A stretch of DNA of 64,000 nucleotides from Burkholderiales bacterium (GCA_028868855.1 JAGWTR010000002.1:248001-312000), one strand, 5' to 3'. Positions 45,539-55,800 are shown, counted from the stretch's first letter. Translations and numbers: made by a program. Notes: generated by a model from the sequence alone, not told the origin.

Positions 45539-48500
45539 ATGAATGATGCGCAATCTAACAAGTCAACGACACTGAAAGTTGCCGCCGGTGTGGCGATTTT
45601 TGCCCTGGTCTGGACGGCGGTGCTGGGATGGTGGTTGCCTGGTTGGGCACGATCAAAAATCGAAGTGGCGGCCATAGAGGCCCTGGGTACGCCTGTCTCG
45701 CTGACCGAGGTCGCGATCCAGCCCTGGACTTTGACCGTCACATTGAAGGGCTTGCGCATCGGTCCGCCCAAGGCCGAGTTGCTGCAAGTGCCTCAGGCGC
45801 AAGTCCGGCTGTCTCTGGAGTCGGTCTGGCGCCTGGCCCCGGTGGTGCGGCGCATCACGCTCACGCAGCCTCAGGTGTGGGTGGAGCGGCAGTCGGCACA
45901 GCGCTTCAATTTCACGTCCATCCTGGAACGCCTGCAGGCGCGTCCCGCTGATCCCCAGGGCAAGCCGGTCCGCTATGCGCTCTACAACATTCGCATCGAC
46001 AAGGGTTCGGTGCGTTATACCGACCGAGTGCTTCGTCAAGAGCACCGCATCGAAGACCTGAACGTTGGCCTGCCCTTCATTTCGAACCTGCCCAGCTTCA
46101 CCACTGTGGATGTGCATCCGTTGCTGGAAGCCCGTGTCGATGGCAGTGCCTTGGGTGTGAGTGGCCACGTGCGGCCCTTCAACGATGGCTTGCGCTCGAC
46201 GGTGGCTTTGAACTGGCGCGATGTGGATGTGGCTCAATGGGCGGCGGCCGCCAAGCCTTTCATACCGCCCGAACTGGCCTTGCTGGTAGACCAGGGCAAG
46301 CTGGATGCGGCGTTGACCGTGACCTTTGACGAGCGCACGCCACCGGCGCTGCCCAAGCTGGTGGTGCAAGGCAAGGTCGAACTGGCGGACCTGGATGCGC
46401 GCTGGGCCGCCGGTGGGGTCCGTGGTCGCTGGACAACGTTGGACGTTGAGGGACTGGACGTGGCCCCGCTGGAGCGTCAGGCCAGGATTGGCAGTGTGAC
46501 CTTGAGTGGTCTGCGGATTGACGCCAAGCCGGAATCGGCTCCGTCAACGCGGCCAGTGAAAGTGCCAGCACGTATGCCCGTCACCTCGGCCCAGGATGCC
46601 CCTTGGGCATGGTCTGTGGGTAAGCTGCATCTGGCGGCTTCGGCCATCAACGTTGAGGCTCCTGGCGGTGCGGCCTTGCCCGCCGTGGGGCCGGTGACGC
46701 TCCAAGTGGATGGCCTGGATTCGCGGGCCAAGGCGGCGCCGGCCAAATTGCAGCTGCAGGCTGCCGATGCCTTGGGTGGTCAATGGACGGCCTCTGGGGC
46801 GCTGGCACCGGCCGCGCAGCAAGTCACGCTGGATGTGTCGGCGACCAAACTGAAGCCAGCCCCGTGGCTGAATGCCTTGAGCAAGCTCGTGTCCTTGCCG
46901 CTGCATCTGGAGGAGGGCGATGTCGCGCTGCGAGTACAAGTGCAGGCCCGCCCTCAGAGCGTGAAGGTGTCGCACGGCCAGCTGCAACTGGCGGGCATCA
47001 AGGCACGCGCGGTTAGCAAAGGCGTGGCAGACCACATTGATCTGGCTGGGCTTGATGCACAGGGCGTGCAGGCTCAGATTGAAGGCTCGGCGCTGGTGTC
47101 GGCCAGTATCGAGGCGCTGTCTTTGAAGCAACTCGACGTCCAAGCCACGCGCGATGCGCAAGGCCGTTGGCTGATGCTGCCTGAGCCAAGCCGTGCCACG
47201 TCGGACGACAAGGCCAGCACCGCGAGCGGTCCCCTGATTGCCTTGACCGAATTGCGCTGCACGGCGTGCAAAGTGGTGGTTGATGACCGGACCGTGACGC
47301 CTGCCGCACACCTGTCGCTGCAACAGACGGATCTGAGCGTGAAGGGGCTGTCCAATGACTTGACGCAGAAGATTGGTTTTGATCTGAATGGCGTGGGGCA
47401 AGGCAGTGGTCGCATTCAATTGTCGGGCGATGTGCGGCCTCAGCCCTTGGCGCTGAATTCGAAAATTGCCATCACGGGCTTGGATTTGCGTGCGGCGCAG
47501 TCGTACGTCGCGCCGTATGTCAACATCACCTTGGTGGCCGCGAAGGCCCACGCCAATGGCCAGTTGAGTCTGGAATCCGTTGCCGCATCGCCAGCCATGA
47601 ATGCACGCTATCAGGGGCGGTTCATGCTGGCTGATCTGCGCACGCAGGACAGTGTCACGCAGGCTAATTTTTTGAGGTGGAAGTCACTTGCCCTGGATGG
47701 CTTGGATGCGGCCTGGAAAAACGGCGCCATCAATGCAGACCTCGGCCGCATTGCGCTCAATGATTTTTACGGCCGCATCATCATCAACCCCGATGGGCGG
47801 CTGAATCTGGCCGATCTCGTCAAGCACGAAGGCGGGGCCCCGACCAAGTCCCTGACCACGCCTCAGCCGAGCGGTGCGGCCAGTGCGCCGGTAAGCACCT
47901 CCATCAGCGCAGGCAAGGCCACAGCATCGCTCAGCGCTCCTGCTGCCCCCAGACAGCCCGCCATGAACCTGCGCTGGCAGGGCATCAAGTTGAGCAAAGG
48001 CCGTGTGGACTTTACCGACACCTTCATCAAGCCCAATTACTCGGCGCGACTCACGCAAGTTGAAGGTGATATCTCGGCCGTGGCATCCACGCGGCCGGAG
48101 CCAGCCACGGTCAAGATTGCCGGAGCCGTGGATGACAGCGCGCCTTTGCTGATCACCGGTCAACTACACCCCTTGGGGCCGAGGCTGTACACCGACATCC
48201 AGGGCTCGGCCAAGGGCATTGAGCTGACGCGGTTAACGCCCTATGCGGCCCGCTATGCTGGTTACGCCATCGAAAAAGGATCGCTGTCCGTTAACGTGCA
48301 CTACAAAGTGGTCGACGGCAAGCTGGAGGCCGAGAATAAGATTTTCCTGGACCAGCTCACCTTTGGCGACAAGGTTGACAGCCCCGACGCGACCAAACTG
48401 CCTGTGCTGCTGGCGGTCTCGTTGCTGAAAAACCGGCGCGGCGAAATCGATGTGAACCTGCCGATTTCGGGGTCTCTGGATGATCCGGAGTTTTCCGTGG

Positions 48501-49129
48501 GCGGTATCGTGTGGCGGGTCATTGTCAATCTCCTGACCAAAGCCATCACGGCGCCGTTTTCACTGCTGGCCGGTGGCGGCAGTGACGAGTTGGGTTTTGT
48601 GCCCTTCGATCCGGGCATGGACACGCTCAGCGACGCCGCCAAGCAGCGGCTGGATGCGCTGGCTGCCAAGTTGGATGACCGCCCGCAACTCAAGCTGGAA
48701 GCCACCGGTCGCGCCGACCCCGCGAAGGACACTGAAGGCCTGCGCAATCGCCATGTTGATCGCCTGATGCGTCAAGCCAAGGCCAAGGCCACAGACCAGA
48801 CGCCTGATTCGGTCACGATCGCGCCCGACGAGCGCGACCAGTGGCTGGCTGCGGCGTACAAAGCGGCCGACATCAAGAAGCCGCGCAATTTGGTGGGCTT
48901 GGCCAAGACCTTGCCAGGTTCCGAGATGGAGGCCTTGCTGAAGGTATCAGTGACCGCAGGGCCGGCTGAATTGGCACTCTTGGCTGATCAGCGGGGCAAC
49001 CATGTCAAAGCTTATCTGGTCGGCAAGCTGCCACCAGAGCGGGTGCTGCTCACGGCCTCAAAAATCGGCACCGAAGGCCTCCCCGACGACAAGGGGCCCA
49101 CCACGCGGGTGCAGTTTGCCGTGAAGTGA
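45539..49129 (+). CDS. Giant DUF748/AsmA-like inner-membrane-anchored periplasmic protein
   Basis: The 1196-residue protein has one N-terminal membrane helix (LKVAAGVAIFALVWTAVLGW, about 13-32) and a long periplasmic body of repeated beta-strands. DUF748/AsmA-like motifs are present (VRYALYNIRIDKGSVRYTD, LLEARVDGSALGVSGHV, GSLSVNVHYKVVDGKLEAENKIFLDQLTFGD). Near the C-terminus an OmpA-like segment (LDALAAKLDDRPQLKLEATGRADP) may bind peptidoglycan. AsmA-like proteins are thought to bridge membranes for lipid transport; for DUF748 members this is inference. Confidence 0.87.
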   Translation: MNDAQSNKSTTLKVAAGVAIFALVWTAVLGWWLPGWARSKIEVAAIEALGTPVSLTEVAIQPWTLTVTLKGLRIGPPKAELLQVPQAQVRLSLESVWRLAPVVRRITLTQPQVWVERQSAQRFNFTSILERLQARPADPQGKPVRYALYNIRIDKGSVRYTDRVLRQEHRIEDLNVGLPFISNLPSFTTVDVHPLLEARVDGSALGVSGHVRPFNDGLRSTVALNWRDVDVAQWAAAAKPFIPPELALLVDQGKLDAALTVTFDERTPPALPKLVVQGKVELADLDARWAAGGVRGRWTTLDVEGLDVAPLERQARIGSVTLSGLRIDAKPESAPSTRPVKVPARMPVTSAQDAPWAWSVGKLHLAASAINVEAPGGAALPAVGPVTLQVDGLDSRAKAAPAKLQLQAADALGGQWTASGALAPAAQQVTLDVSATKLKPAPWLNALSKLVSLPLHLEEGDVALRVQVQARPQSVKVSHGQLQLAGIKARAVSKGVADHIDLAGLDAQGVQAQIEGSALVSASIEALSLKQLDVQATRDAQGRWLMLPEPSRATSDDKASTASGPLIALTELRCTACKVVVDDRTVTPAAHLSLQQTDLSVKGLSNDLTQKIGFDLNGVGQGSGRIQLSGDVRPQPLALNSKIAITGLDLRAAQSYVAPYVNITLVAAKAHANGQLSLESVAASPAMNARYQGRFMLADLRTQDSVTQANFLRWKSLALDGLDAAWKNGAINADLGRIALNDFYGRIIINPDGRLNLADLVKHEGGAPTKSLTTPQPSGAASAPVSTSISAGKATASLSAPAAPRQPAMNLRWQGIKLSKGRVDFTDTFIKPNYSARLTQVEGDISAVASTRPEPATVKIAGAVDDSAPLLITGQLHPLGPRLYTDIQGSAKGIELTRLTPYAARYAGYAIEKGSLSVNVHYKVVDGKLEAENKIFLDQLTFGDKVDSPDATKLPVLLAVSLLKNRRGEIDVNLPISGSLDDPEFSVGGIVWRVIVNLLTKAITAPFSLLAGGGSDELGFVPFDPGMDTLSDAAKQRLDALAAKLDDRPQLKLEATGRADPAKDTEGLRNRHVDRLMRQAKAKATDQTPDSVTIAPDERDQWLAAAYKAADIKKPRNLVGLAKTLPGSEMEALLKVSVTAGPAELALLADQRGNHVKAYLVGKLPPERVLLTASKIGTEGLPDDKGPTTRVQFAVK

Positions 49130-49132
49130 TGG

Positions 49133-49945
49133 CTAGCGTGATTTTTTGCGCTGCTTGAGGCGTTTTTGAATGCCGCGATCGAACTCTTGTTGCAGCACCA
49201 CTGGAAACGCCGCCGACACGGAGCCGATTGCCAGGGGCCGCAGGCGTTCGAACAGGGCACGCAACTGACTGATCAATTCCGCATCCAGTGTGACCGACGC
49301 ATCGGCTGCTCCCTCTTTGCCCCGCGTCACGGTCTGGATCAGACCCAGGAAAAGTTGTTCCACATAGGTCTTGGCAATGGAGCGGGTATGGCGAATCAAC
49401 TCGTCTTGCAGGTCTAGCACGGTGTCAAGTGACACCCCCAATTCCGCCAGTTGGATGCCGATGCGTTCCAGTGATGGACTCAGCATTTCGACGGCATCGT
49501 CACCGATGGGTCGATACAAACCGTTTTGGGCCAGACGCTCCTTTTGAGCGGCGCTGGCAGTCTTGCCCCAGTGCGTCGCCATCTCGGCGATGGCTTTTCG
49601 TTGCGCGGGTTCAACCGTAAAGAAGCTCTTGGAAAACAAATGGCTGACCAGCGAATACTCGGGCCAGGCCCCATCGGGGGTGTGCGCCAACATCTCGCGA
49701 ATGGCATCCAGGCCGAATCCTTGCTGCCTCAGTTCACGAATCAATTCCAGCTTGCCCAAGTGCTCCGCGTCGTAGAGGCCTAGACGGCCTTGCAGTCGCG
49801 GCGGTGGCAACAAGCCGGCTGTCTGGTAGGCGCGGATGTTGCGCACGGTCACTCCCGATCGGGCGGCCAGCATCTCAACGTTCATGTCTGCCCCGGAGGC
49901 GGAATGACGGCTAGGGCGTGATTTTTTGGCAGAAAACGCAGGCAT
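49133..49945 (-). CDS. MerR family transcriptional regulator
   Basis: I use the ATG at 49945, giving a short basic N-terminal tail before the MerR helix-turn-helix (VEMLAARSGVTVRNIRAYQTAGLLPPPRLQGR); an ATG at 49885 is the alternative, and neither has a strong ribosome site. The 270-residue protein continues with a recognition wing and a long helical C-terminal domain with no Cys cluster, typical of uncharacterised Burkholderiales MerR proteins. It is divergent from the chalcone-isomerase-like gene by 117 bases, which it may regulate. It converges with the DUF748 gene, leaving three bases between. Confidence 0.82.
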   Translation of the reverse strand: MPAFSAKKSRPSRHSASGADMNVEMLAARSGVTVRNIRAYQTAGLLPPPRLQGRLGLYDAEHLGKLELIRELRQQGFGLDAIREMLAHTPDGAWPEYSLVSHLFSKSFFTVEPAQRKAIAEMATHWGKTASAAQKERLAQNGLYRPIGDDAVEMLSPSLERIGIQLAELGVSLDTVLDLQDELIRHTRSIAKTYVEQLFLGLIQTVTRGKEGAADASVTLDAELISQLRALFERLRPLAIGSVSAAFPVVLQQEFDRGIQKRLKQRKKSR

Positions 49946-50062
49946 GGTGGGCGGCAGGGGGATGTTCAGCCCATGATACAGAGGGGATGTTGCACAAACG
50001 ATGTAGCATAGAAAGGCGTCGTTTTCCACCGGTCTATTTATGCATCTTGCCAAGGATGGCCC

Positions 50063-50659
50063 ATGAAAGTATTGAAATCAGCTGCATTAGCCGTGGGCCT
50101 GTTGTTCATGTCGTGCCTTCCTGTGAAGGCGCACGCTTCGGTGGATGTGGCTGGTGTCAGGTTCGACGATCGCTCAGTGGTCGGCGGCCAATCGCTCGTG
50201 CTCAATGGCGCGGGTTTGCGCGTCAAGATGATCATCAAGGTCTACGCGGTGGCGTTGTACCTGGCGGGCAAAGATAGCAACGTGCGCTCGGTGTTGACGC
50301 AACCGGGCGCCAAATGCGTGCGCATTGTCATGCTGCGAAATGTTTCTGGCGCTGACCTGGCAGAAAACCTGATCAAGGGAATGATCAAAAATCTCACGCC
50401 CACCGAGTTTTCGGCCTTGCAGTCACGCCTGGATGAACTTCAGACCACTTTGCACGCCGGTGGCGACGCTCAGAGGGGCGAAGTGATCGAGTTGACTTAC
50501 CTGCCGGGGGCTGGGACTCGCATCCTGGCGGACGGCAAGCGCCTTGGCAGAGACATCCCCGGCGATGACTTCTACCAAGGACTGCTCAAGATCTGGTTGG
50601 GCGAGCAGCCTTCGGACAGCGATCTCAAGGCCGAACTGCTGGGCACCTCAAGGCGCTGA
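50063..50659 (+). CDS. Periplasmic chalcone-isomerase-like protein
   Basis: The 198-residue protein has a signal peptide (LAVGLLFMSCLPVKAHAS, cleavage about residue 25). A chalcone-isomerase-like domain follows: LVLNGAGLRVKMIIKVYAVALYLAGK, then CVRIVMLRNVSGADLAENLIKGM and the C-terminal DDFYQGLLKIWLGEQPSDSDLKAELLG. Bacterial members usually lack true chalcone isomerase activity and are thought to bind fatty acids or other lipids. It is divergent from a MerR gene, a pairing worth testing. Confidence 0.87.
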   Translation: MKVLKSAALAVGLLFMSCLPVKAHASVDVAGVRFDDRSVVGGQSLVLNGAGLRVKMIIKVYAVALYLAGKDSNVRSVLTQPGAKCVRIVMLRNVSGADLAENLIKGMIKNLTPTEFSALQSRLDELQTTLHAGGDAQRGEVIELTYLPGAGTRILADGKRLGRDIPGDDFYQGLLKIWLGEQPSDSDLKAELLGTSRR

Positions 50660-50664
50660 GGCTT

Positions 50665-51396
50665 TCAGCACTTGATGCCCATGTGCAGGGCCACCACACC
50701 TCCGGTCATGTTATGCACATCGACATGGCCAAAGCCCGCCTGTTTCATCATCGACTTGAGCGTGGCCTGATCGGGGTGCATGCGAATCGATTCAGCCAGG
50801 TATTTGTAGCTGGCAGCATCGCCAGCTATCACCTGGCCCAGCTTGGGCAGCACATTGAAGGAATACCAGTCGTAGGCTTTTTCCAGCGGCTTGGCCACCT
50901 TTGAAAACTCCAGCACCAGCAAGCGCCCGCCGGGCTTGAGCACGCGGCACATCTCGGCCAGGGCCAAGTCCTTGTGCGTCATGTTGCGCAGTCCAAATGC
51001 CACGCTGACGATGTCGAACGTGCCGGTTGGGAATGGCAATTTTTCGGCGTCGCAAATGGTGGTGGGCAGGACCACGCCTTCGTTGTGCAGCCGGTCGCGC
51101 CCCGTGCCGAGCATGGCCTCGTTGATGTCGGTGTGCACCACGGTGCCTGAAACGCCGACCCGCTTGGCGAAAGCCTGCGCCAGATCGCCCGTGCCTCCGG
51201 CAATGTCGAGCACCTTGTGGCCCTCACGCACGCCGCTGGCGGCGATGGTGTAGGCCTTCCAGAGGCGATGCAGGCCCATCGACATCAGATCGTTCATGAT
51301 GTCGTACTTGTTGGCCACCGAATCAAAGACGCCGCGCACGCGCTTGGCTTTTTGGGATTCGTCAACCGTCTCGAAACCGAAGTGTGTGGAGCTCAT
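50665..51396 (-). CDS. ubiE: Ubiquinone/menaquinone C-methyltransferase UbiE
   Basis: From the ATG at 51396 the 243-residue protein starts [18 protein letters not shown] ([19 protein letters not shown]). It contains [24 protein letters not shown], the SAM-binding motif [52 protein letters not shown] and a C-terminal [13 protein letters not shown]. It adds the C-2 methyl to the quinone ring. Homology shows the longer upstream frame is not coding. A BaiN/HI0933-like flavoprotein gene lies ten bases upstream. Confidence 0.95.
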   Translation of the reverse strand: MSSTHFGFETVDESQKAKRVRGVFDSVANKYDIMNDLMSMGLHRLWKAYTIAASGVREGHKVLDIAGGTGDLAQAFAKRVGVSGTVVHTDINEAMLGTGRDRLHNEGVVLPTTICDAEKLPFPTGTFDIVSVAFGLRNMTHKDLALAEMCRVLKPGGRLLVLEFSKVAKPLEKAYDWYSFNVLPKLGQVIAGDAASYKYLAESIRMHPDQATLKSMMKQAGFGHVDVHNMTGGVVALHMGIKC

Positions 51397-51406
51397 GGGC
51401 GCAATC

Positions 51407-52684
51407 TTAACGGGGTTGAACGGGTGCGGGCGATAAAGCCCGTGCACAGGCCATGGCGCTTGCCCATGCCCACTGAAAGTTATAACCACCCAGCCAGCCG
51501 GTGACGTCCACCACTTCACCAATGAAGTACAGGCCGGGCACCTTTTTGCTCTCCATGGTTTGCGAGCTGAGGTCCTGGGTGCTGACACCGCCTGCCGTGA
51601 CTTCGGCTTTGGCATAGCCTTCGGTGCCATTGGGCGTGATGGACCAGGCATTGGCTGATTCGCCCAAGGCGTCGAGGTCGCGGTCTTTGAGTTCGGCCAG
51701 AGGGGCCTCGGGTCGCAGGGCGGGTATCGACGCAGCGGCCTGACTTAACCAGGTTTGGGCCAGACGTTGCGGCACGCCTTCCGGCAGCACCTGGGCCCAG
51801 GTGGTTGACAGCTGTTTGCGCGAACCGGTTTTGGCGTCTTTGAGCGCCTGTGCCAAATTTCCTTGTGGTGCCACGTCAATCGTCAAGGCCTGGCCAGCGT
51901 GCCAGTAGCTGGAGATTTGCAAGATGGCCGGTCCGCTCAGGCCGCGATGGGTGAAGAGCAGGTCTTCCAGAAAATGCACCGACGAGGCCTGACGGCGCTT
52001 CTTGCCGATCCCCGCTGTGCCCTCCAAGGACACCGATACGTTGACCTCCAGCGAGATGCCCGCCAGCGCTGACCACGGTGCCCATGCTGCGGCATCGAAG
52101 GTCAGCGGCACCAGGGCAGGGCGCAGCGCAACCACGGCGTGATCGAGTTTTCGGGCCAGGCGCTGGCCAAAATCGGTGGCGCCGATTTTTGGGATGGACA
52201 AGCCGCCGGTGGCGATCACCACTTGCGCGGCCTGCACCATTCCTTGGCCGGTGTCCAACTCGAAGCCCGGGGCGATGTGACGAACATCATGGATCGCACA
52301 CGGTTGCCATCGGGTCACGCCGCCAGCCTCGCATTCGCGCAGCAGCATCTGGATGATGTCGTCGCTGCGATGGTCGCAGAACAACTGGCCTTTGTGCTTT
52401 TCGTGCCAGGCGATGCCGTGGCGTTCGATCAGGCCAAGAAAATCTTGCGGCGTGTAGCCCGCCAGGGCGGAGCGGCAGAAATGGGGGTTCTCGCTCAGGA
52501 AATTGGCGGGCGAGACTTCGCGATTGGTGAAGTTACATCGACCGCCGCCGGAAATGCGGATCTTCTCGGCGATTCGTTCAGCGTGGTCAATCACGAGAAC
52601 GCGGAGCCCTCGCTGTCCGGCTGCGCCGGCACAAAACAGACCGGCCGCACCCGCGCCGATCACCACCACGTCAAATTGCTGCAT
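51407..52684 (-). CDS. BaiN/HI0933-family NAD(P)/FAD-dependent oxidoreductase
   Basis: The 425-residue protein has an N-terminal FAD-binding Rossmann motif ([15 protein letters not shown], about 6-20), [13 protein letters not shown], and a C-terminal VAGGV-like [47 protein letters not shown] segment typical of this family. Members are flavin oxidoreductases of uncertain substrate; BaiN in gut bacteria acts on bile acids, which cannot be assumed here. It lies upstream of ubiE in the same direction, ten bases away. Confidence 0.9.
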   Translation of the reverse strand: MQQFDVVVIGAGAAGLFCAGAAGQRGLRVLVIDHAERIAEKIRISGGGRCNFTNREVSPANFLSENPHFCRSALAGYTPQDFLGLIERHGIAWHEKHKGQLFCDHRSDDIIQMLLRECEAGGVTRWQPCAIHDVRHIAPGFELDTGQGMVQAAQVVIATGGLSIPKIGATDFGQRLARKLDHAVVALRPALVPLTFDAAAWAPWSALAGISLEVNVSVSLEGTAGIGKKRRQASSVHFLEDLLFTHRGLSGPAILQISSYWHAGQALTIDVAPQGNLAQALKDAKTGSRKQLSTTWAQVLPEGVPQRLAQTWLSQAAASIPALRPEAPLAELKDRDLDALGESANAWSITPNGTEGYAKAEVTAGGVSTQDLSSQTMESKKVPGLYFIGEVVDVTGWLGGYNFQWAWASAMACARALSPAPVQPR

Positions 52685-52709
52685 GGGCGATATTGTCGCC
52701 GCTTCCCAC

Positions 52710-53945
52710 TCAGTAAGTGCTCAGGCCAAACGGGCGGGTGGTGGTGAACACGGCTTCGCCATCGTCATCCTCGGCGGCCACGGCGCGCCTGCGTCCCTGG
52801 CGCTTGGCTTCGTAAAGGGCTTGATCAGCGCGGTGGGTGGCCTCGGGCAGTGACTCGCCTGGCATGATCTGTACCACCCCAAAGCTCAGGCTCAAGGTGG
52901 ACTGTTCCAAGATGCTGCGCTCGGCATCCACATGACGCACCATGCGGTCGGCCACGTGCAGGGCGTCGTTCACGCTGGTCTCAGGCAGCAGCGCGATGAA
53001 TTCGTCGCCCCCCAAACGACCCAGCAGGTCGCGGCTGCGCAGCATCTTGCGTGCGCTGCCAGCCACGAGCTTGAGGGCCTCGTCGCCTGCGGCATGGCCA
53101 AAATGGTCGTTGAGTTGCTTGAAGTGATCAATGTCAAGCAGCATGAGCGAGGTGGTGCCTGGCGCACTCAGGCGCATGGTCTGCGTCGCGATTTCATTGA
53201 AATGACGCCGGTTGGGCACTTGGGTGAGCATGTCAAAGTCTGCCAGGACACGCAGCTGCCGATGTGATTCGCGCAAGTCGTGTTCGGTGCGTTCATAGGT
53301 CAGTAGCAAGCACATGTAGACGGAGAACATCGCGCCCACCACCAAGCCCAGCATCACAGCCGGCAATTGGATATAGGACTGGTCAGAGACGGACACACCC
53401 CAGCCGGCCACTCCAGTCATCAGTCGGGGCACCTGGATCAGGGCGCCACCAATCAAAAAGCACAGGATGGCCTTCAGATAGGGGCTGTGGCGCCAATCGC
53501 GGATCGCCTTGATCACCCAGGCGCAATAGAGGTAACCGAGGATGTTGATCAGGCTGAATGTGGCCACGCGGGCGCCTACGTCGTCGGGGTTGATGCCCCA
53601 GACCCACAGCCACGACAGAAACCCACCAATCAGGAAAAGGGCGTCGAACCAGGGCGATGTGGGCAAGGGGCTGCGCACATAAAAGCGCCGCATGCCGCCC
53701 AGCATGGTGATGGGCCACTGCAATGAAAAAAACACCGAGGCCGCGAGCATGGCCGGGTGTGCATCCTTGAGCAGCATGGCCGCGGCCGCAATCGTGTTGC
53801 CCCACTGGGCGGCCGTCCACCACCAGTAGCCACGGTAGGTGCGTTGCGCCACGCCCGCCAGGGTCATGATGCCGGAGGCCGTCAGCAAGACCAGGCCAGC
53901 GACCAAGGTCAGGGTGGGGGTGTGAAGGGGTTCTAGCTGAAACAC
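52710..53945 (-). CDS. Diguanylate cyclase with N-terminal multi-helix sensor domain
   Basis: I place the start at a GTG at 53945, because no ATG lies nearby and hydrophobic sequence begins just after it (TPTLTLVAGLVLLTASG). The start is uncertain and has no clear ribosome site. The 411-residue protein has about seven membrane helices to about residue 215, then a GGDEF domain with LTQVPNRRHF, the catalytic GGDEF at 312-316, and an inhibitory RxxD site at 303-306 (RSRD). It makes cyclic di-GMP and is likely feedback-inhibited. The sensed signal is unknown. Confidence 0.85.
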   Translation of the reverse strand: MFQLEPLHTPTLTLVAGLVLLTASGIMTLAGVAQRTYRGYWWWTAAQWGNTIAAAAMLLKDAHPAMLAASVFFSLQWPITMLGGMRRFYVRSPLPTSPWFDALFLIGGFLSWLWVWGINPDDVGARVATFSLINILGYLYCAWVIKAIRDWRHSPYLKAILCFLIGGALIQVPRLMTGVAGWGVSVSDQSYIQLPAVMLGLVVGAMFSVYMCLLLTYERTEHDLRESHRQLRVLADFDMLTQVPNRRHFNEIATQTMRLSAPGTTSLMLLDIDHFKQLNDHFGHAAGDEALKLVAGSARKMLRSRDLLGRLGGDEFIALLPETSVNDALHVADRMVRHVDAERSILEQSTLSLSFGVVQIMPGESLPEATHRADQALYEAKRQGRRRAVAAEDDDGEAVFTTTRPFGLSTY

Positions 53946-54119
53946 AATGAGGCAATTGTGACTTGCGTCACCCGGGAGGGATATCCCCCAGTTTGTCGGG
54001 CTGTTGCAATCTGTTGAATATTTGGGATACAGCCCAGGAGTTGACGCATGCCCGTGCCCAAAAATGGGGTGGATTTTTGAAATATCGGGCGCCAGCGAGG
54101 TCTTGGGTATCCTGTCGTC

Positions 54120-54974
54120 ATGCAACGAACGATTGATGCCTTCTGGCGTGCGGCGGCCTACTGCCTGCATCCCCGCGTGATTTGGTTGTCATTGCTGCCT
54201 TTGCTGGTGGCGGTGGTGCTGACCGTGGGGCTGGCTTATTTTTTCTGGGAGCCCGCCCTGAATGCCGTGCGCCTGACACTGGACCAATGGTCCATCAGTC
54301 AGGCCCTGCTGGGCTGGCTGGACACCCTCGGGGCCTCTGGGTTCAGGGCGGTGATCGCCCCCCTGATCGTGCTGGTGCTGGCCGTGCCCGTGGTGGTCAT
54401 GGTGTCGATGTTGCTGGTGGCAAGCATGATGATGCCGGCGCTCGTGCAGATGGTGGTGCGGCGTCGCTTCGTCGGGCTTGAGGCGCGGCATCAGGCGTCT
54501 TGGTGGGCATCCTTGGGCCGGTCGCTGGGGGCCACCTTGCTGGCCTTGCTGTTGTTTCTCATCAGTCTGCCTTTGTGGCTGGTGCCCCCCTTGGCACTGA
54601 TCCTGCCTCCGCTGATCTGGGGCTGGCTGACCTACCGGGTCATGAGCTTTGACGCACTGGCGGGTCATGCCACCGCACAAGAGCGTGCGAGTTTGATGCG
54701 CGAACACCGAACCCCTTTGCTGGCCATCGGTGTGATCAGCGGTTACCTGGGCGCTGCACCCACGGCCTTGTGGGCGCTGGGCGCCATGACCGTCGTCTTC
54801 GCTCCCTTTTTGATCGTTGTGTCGGTGTGGATCTATACCCTGGTGTTTGCCTTCTCATCCCTGTGGTTCAGCCATTACCTGCTGGCGGCCTTGCACGAGT
54901 CAAGAGCCCGCTCGGATTCCTTGGTGGCCGAGGCGCCGGTGACCGTTCCTTACATCGACATGGACCTGCAATGA
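54120..54974 (+). CDS. EI24-domain (CysZ-like) membrane protein
   Basis: The 284-residue protein has about five or six hydrophobic helices (WLSLLPLLVAVVLTVGLAYFF, APLIVLVLAVPVVVMVSMLL, LALLLFLISLPLWLVPPLAL, later ones). The EI24/CysZ pattern is WLTYRVMSFDALAGHATAQER followed by a C-terminal FSSLWFSHYLLAAL. CysZ relatives transport sulfate, but the substrate of this protein is unknown. It overlaps the next gene by four bases (ATGA), so translation is coupled. It is divergent from the diguanylate cyclase. Confidence 0.85.
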   Translation: MQRTIDAFWRAAAYCLHPRVIWLSLLPLLVAVVLTVGLAYFFWEPALNAVRLTLDQWSISQALLGWLDTLGASGFRAVIAPLIVLVLAVPVVVMVSMLLVASMMMPALVQMVVRRRFVGLEARHQASWWASLGRSLGATLLALLLFLISLPLWLVPPLALILPPLIWGWLTYRVMSFDALAGHATAQERASLMREHRTPLLAIGVISGYLGAAPTALWALGAMTVVFAPFLIVVSVWIYTLVFAFSSLWFSHYLLAALHESRARSDSLVAEAPVTVPYIDMDLQ

Positions 54975-55765
54975 TCGGCATCCTCATCATCGGCGATGAA
55001 ATCCTCAGCGGCCGTCGTGAAGACAAACACCTGGCCAAGGCCATTGAGCTCTTGAGCGAGCGTGGTATGCGCCTGTCATGGGCTCGTTTTGTGGGCGACG
55101 AGCCCGCACACATCACCGCCGAGTTGCGCCATGCTTTGTCCTGTGGGGACGTGGTGTTTTCGTTTGGCGGCATTGGCGCCACGCCAGACGATCACACCCG
55201 TGCCTGTGCAGGGGTGGCGGCTGGTTGCGAACTGGTGCTGCATCCCGAGGCCCGCGAATTAATCCTGACGCGCAGCCGTGCCGTGCTTGAAAAGGAAGGC
55301 CAGCCCTTCGATCCCGATCATCCGGACATCGTGCGTCGCCTGAATATGGGGCGCTTTCCGCAAGGGGCCACCATCATCCCCAATCCTTACAACCAGATTC
55401 CCGGTTTTTCGCTGGACGGGAGGGTGCATTTTCTGCCCGGCTTCCCGGTGATGGCCTGGCCCATGATGGCATGGGCACTGGATCATCTGCATGCCGATCT
55501 GCATGGCCAGGGCCGACAGCTGGAACACTCCGTGATCGTCTATGACATGGCCGAATCCCTCCTGACGCCCATGATGCTTGAACTGGAGCGGACCTTTGCG
55601 ACGGTGCGCGTGTTCAGTTTGCCCAGCGTTGATCACCCAGTGCATGGGCGCCACATCGAGTTGGGCGTAAAGGGCACTGAATTGGAGGCATCACGGGCGT
55701 TTGAGTGGATGCGTCAACGGCTGACCAACATTGGTGCGCGCATGGGCCCAATATCGGTGCGTTAA
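54971..55765 (+). CDS. CinA-like molybdopterin-binding-domain protein
   Basis: The start is the ATG at 54971 overlapping the EI24 stop. The 264-residue protein contains IGILIIGDEILSGRREDKHLAK and FSFGGIGATPDDHTR, the molybdopterin-binding (MoaB/MogA-like) fold found in CinA N-terminal domains, then LNMGRFPQGATIIPNPYNQIPGF and HFLPGFPVM. It lacks the C-terminal deamidase domain, so it is not full-length CinA. Possible roles are competence/damage-inducible protein or pyrophosphatase-like activity; not established. Confidence 0.82.
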   Translation: MIGILIIGDEILSGRREDKHLAKAIELLSERGMRLSWARFVGDEPAHITAELRHALSCGDVVFSFGGIGATPDDHTRACAGVAAGCELVLHPEARELILTRSRAVLEKEGQPFDPDHPDIVRRLNMGRFPQGATIIPNPYNQIPGFSLDGRVHFLPGFPVMAWPMMAWALDHLHADLHGQGRQLEHSVIVYDMAESLLTPMMLELERTFATVRVFSLPSVDHPVHGRHIELGVKGTELEASRAFEWMRQRLTNIGARMGPISVR

Positions 55766-55783
55766 CGGTTTGGAATCCTGTTG

Positions 55784-55800
55784 CGCACCATGGTGGTGCA
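55784..55800. promoter_or_regulatory. NtrC binding site upstream of glnA
   Basis: CGCACCA-tgg-TGGTGCA matches the NtrC palindrome TGCACCA-N3-TGGTGCA at 13 of 14 positions. Its centre is about 120 bases before the predicted sigma-54 start, the standard enhancer distance. Confidence 0.85.
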
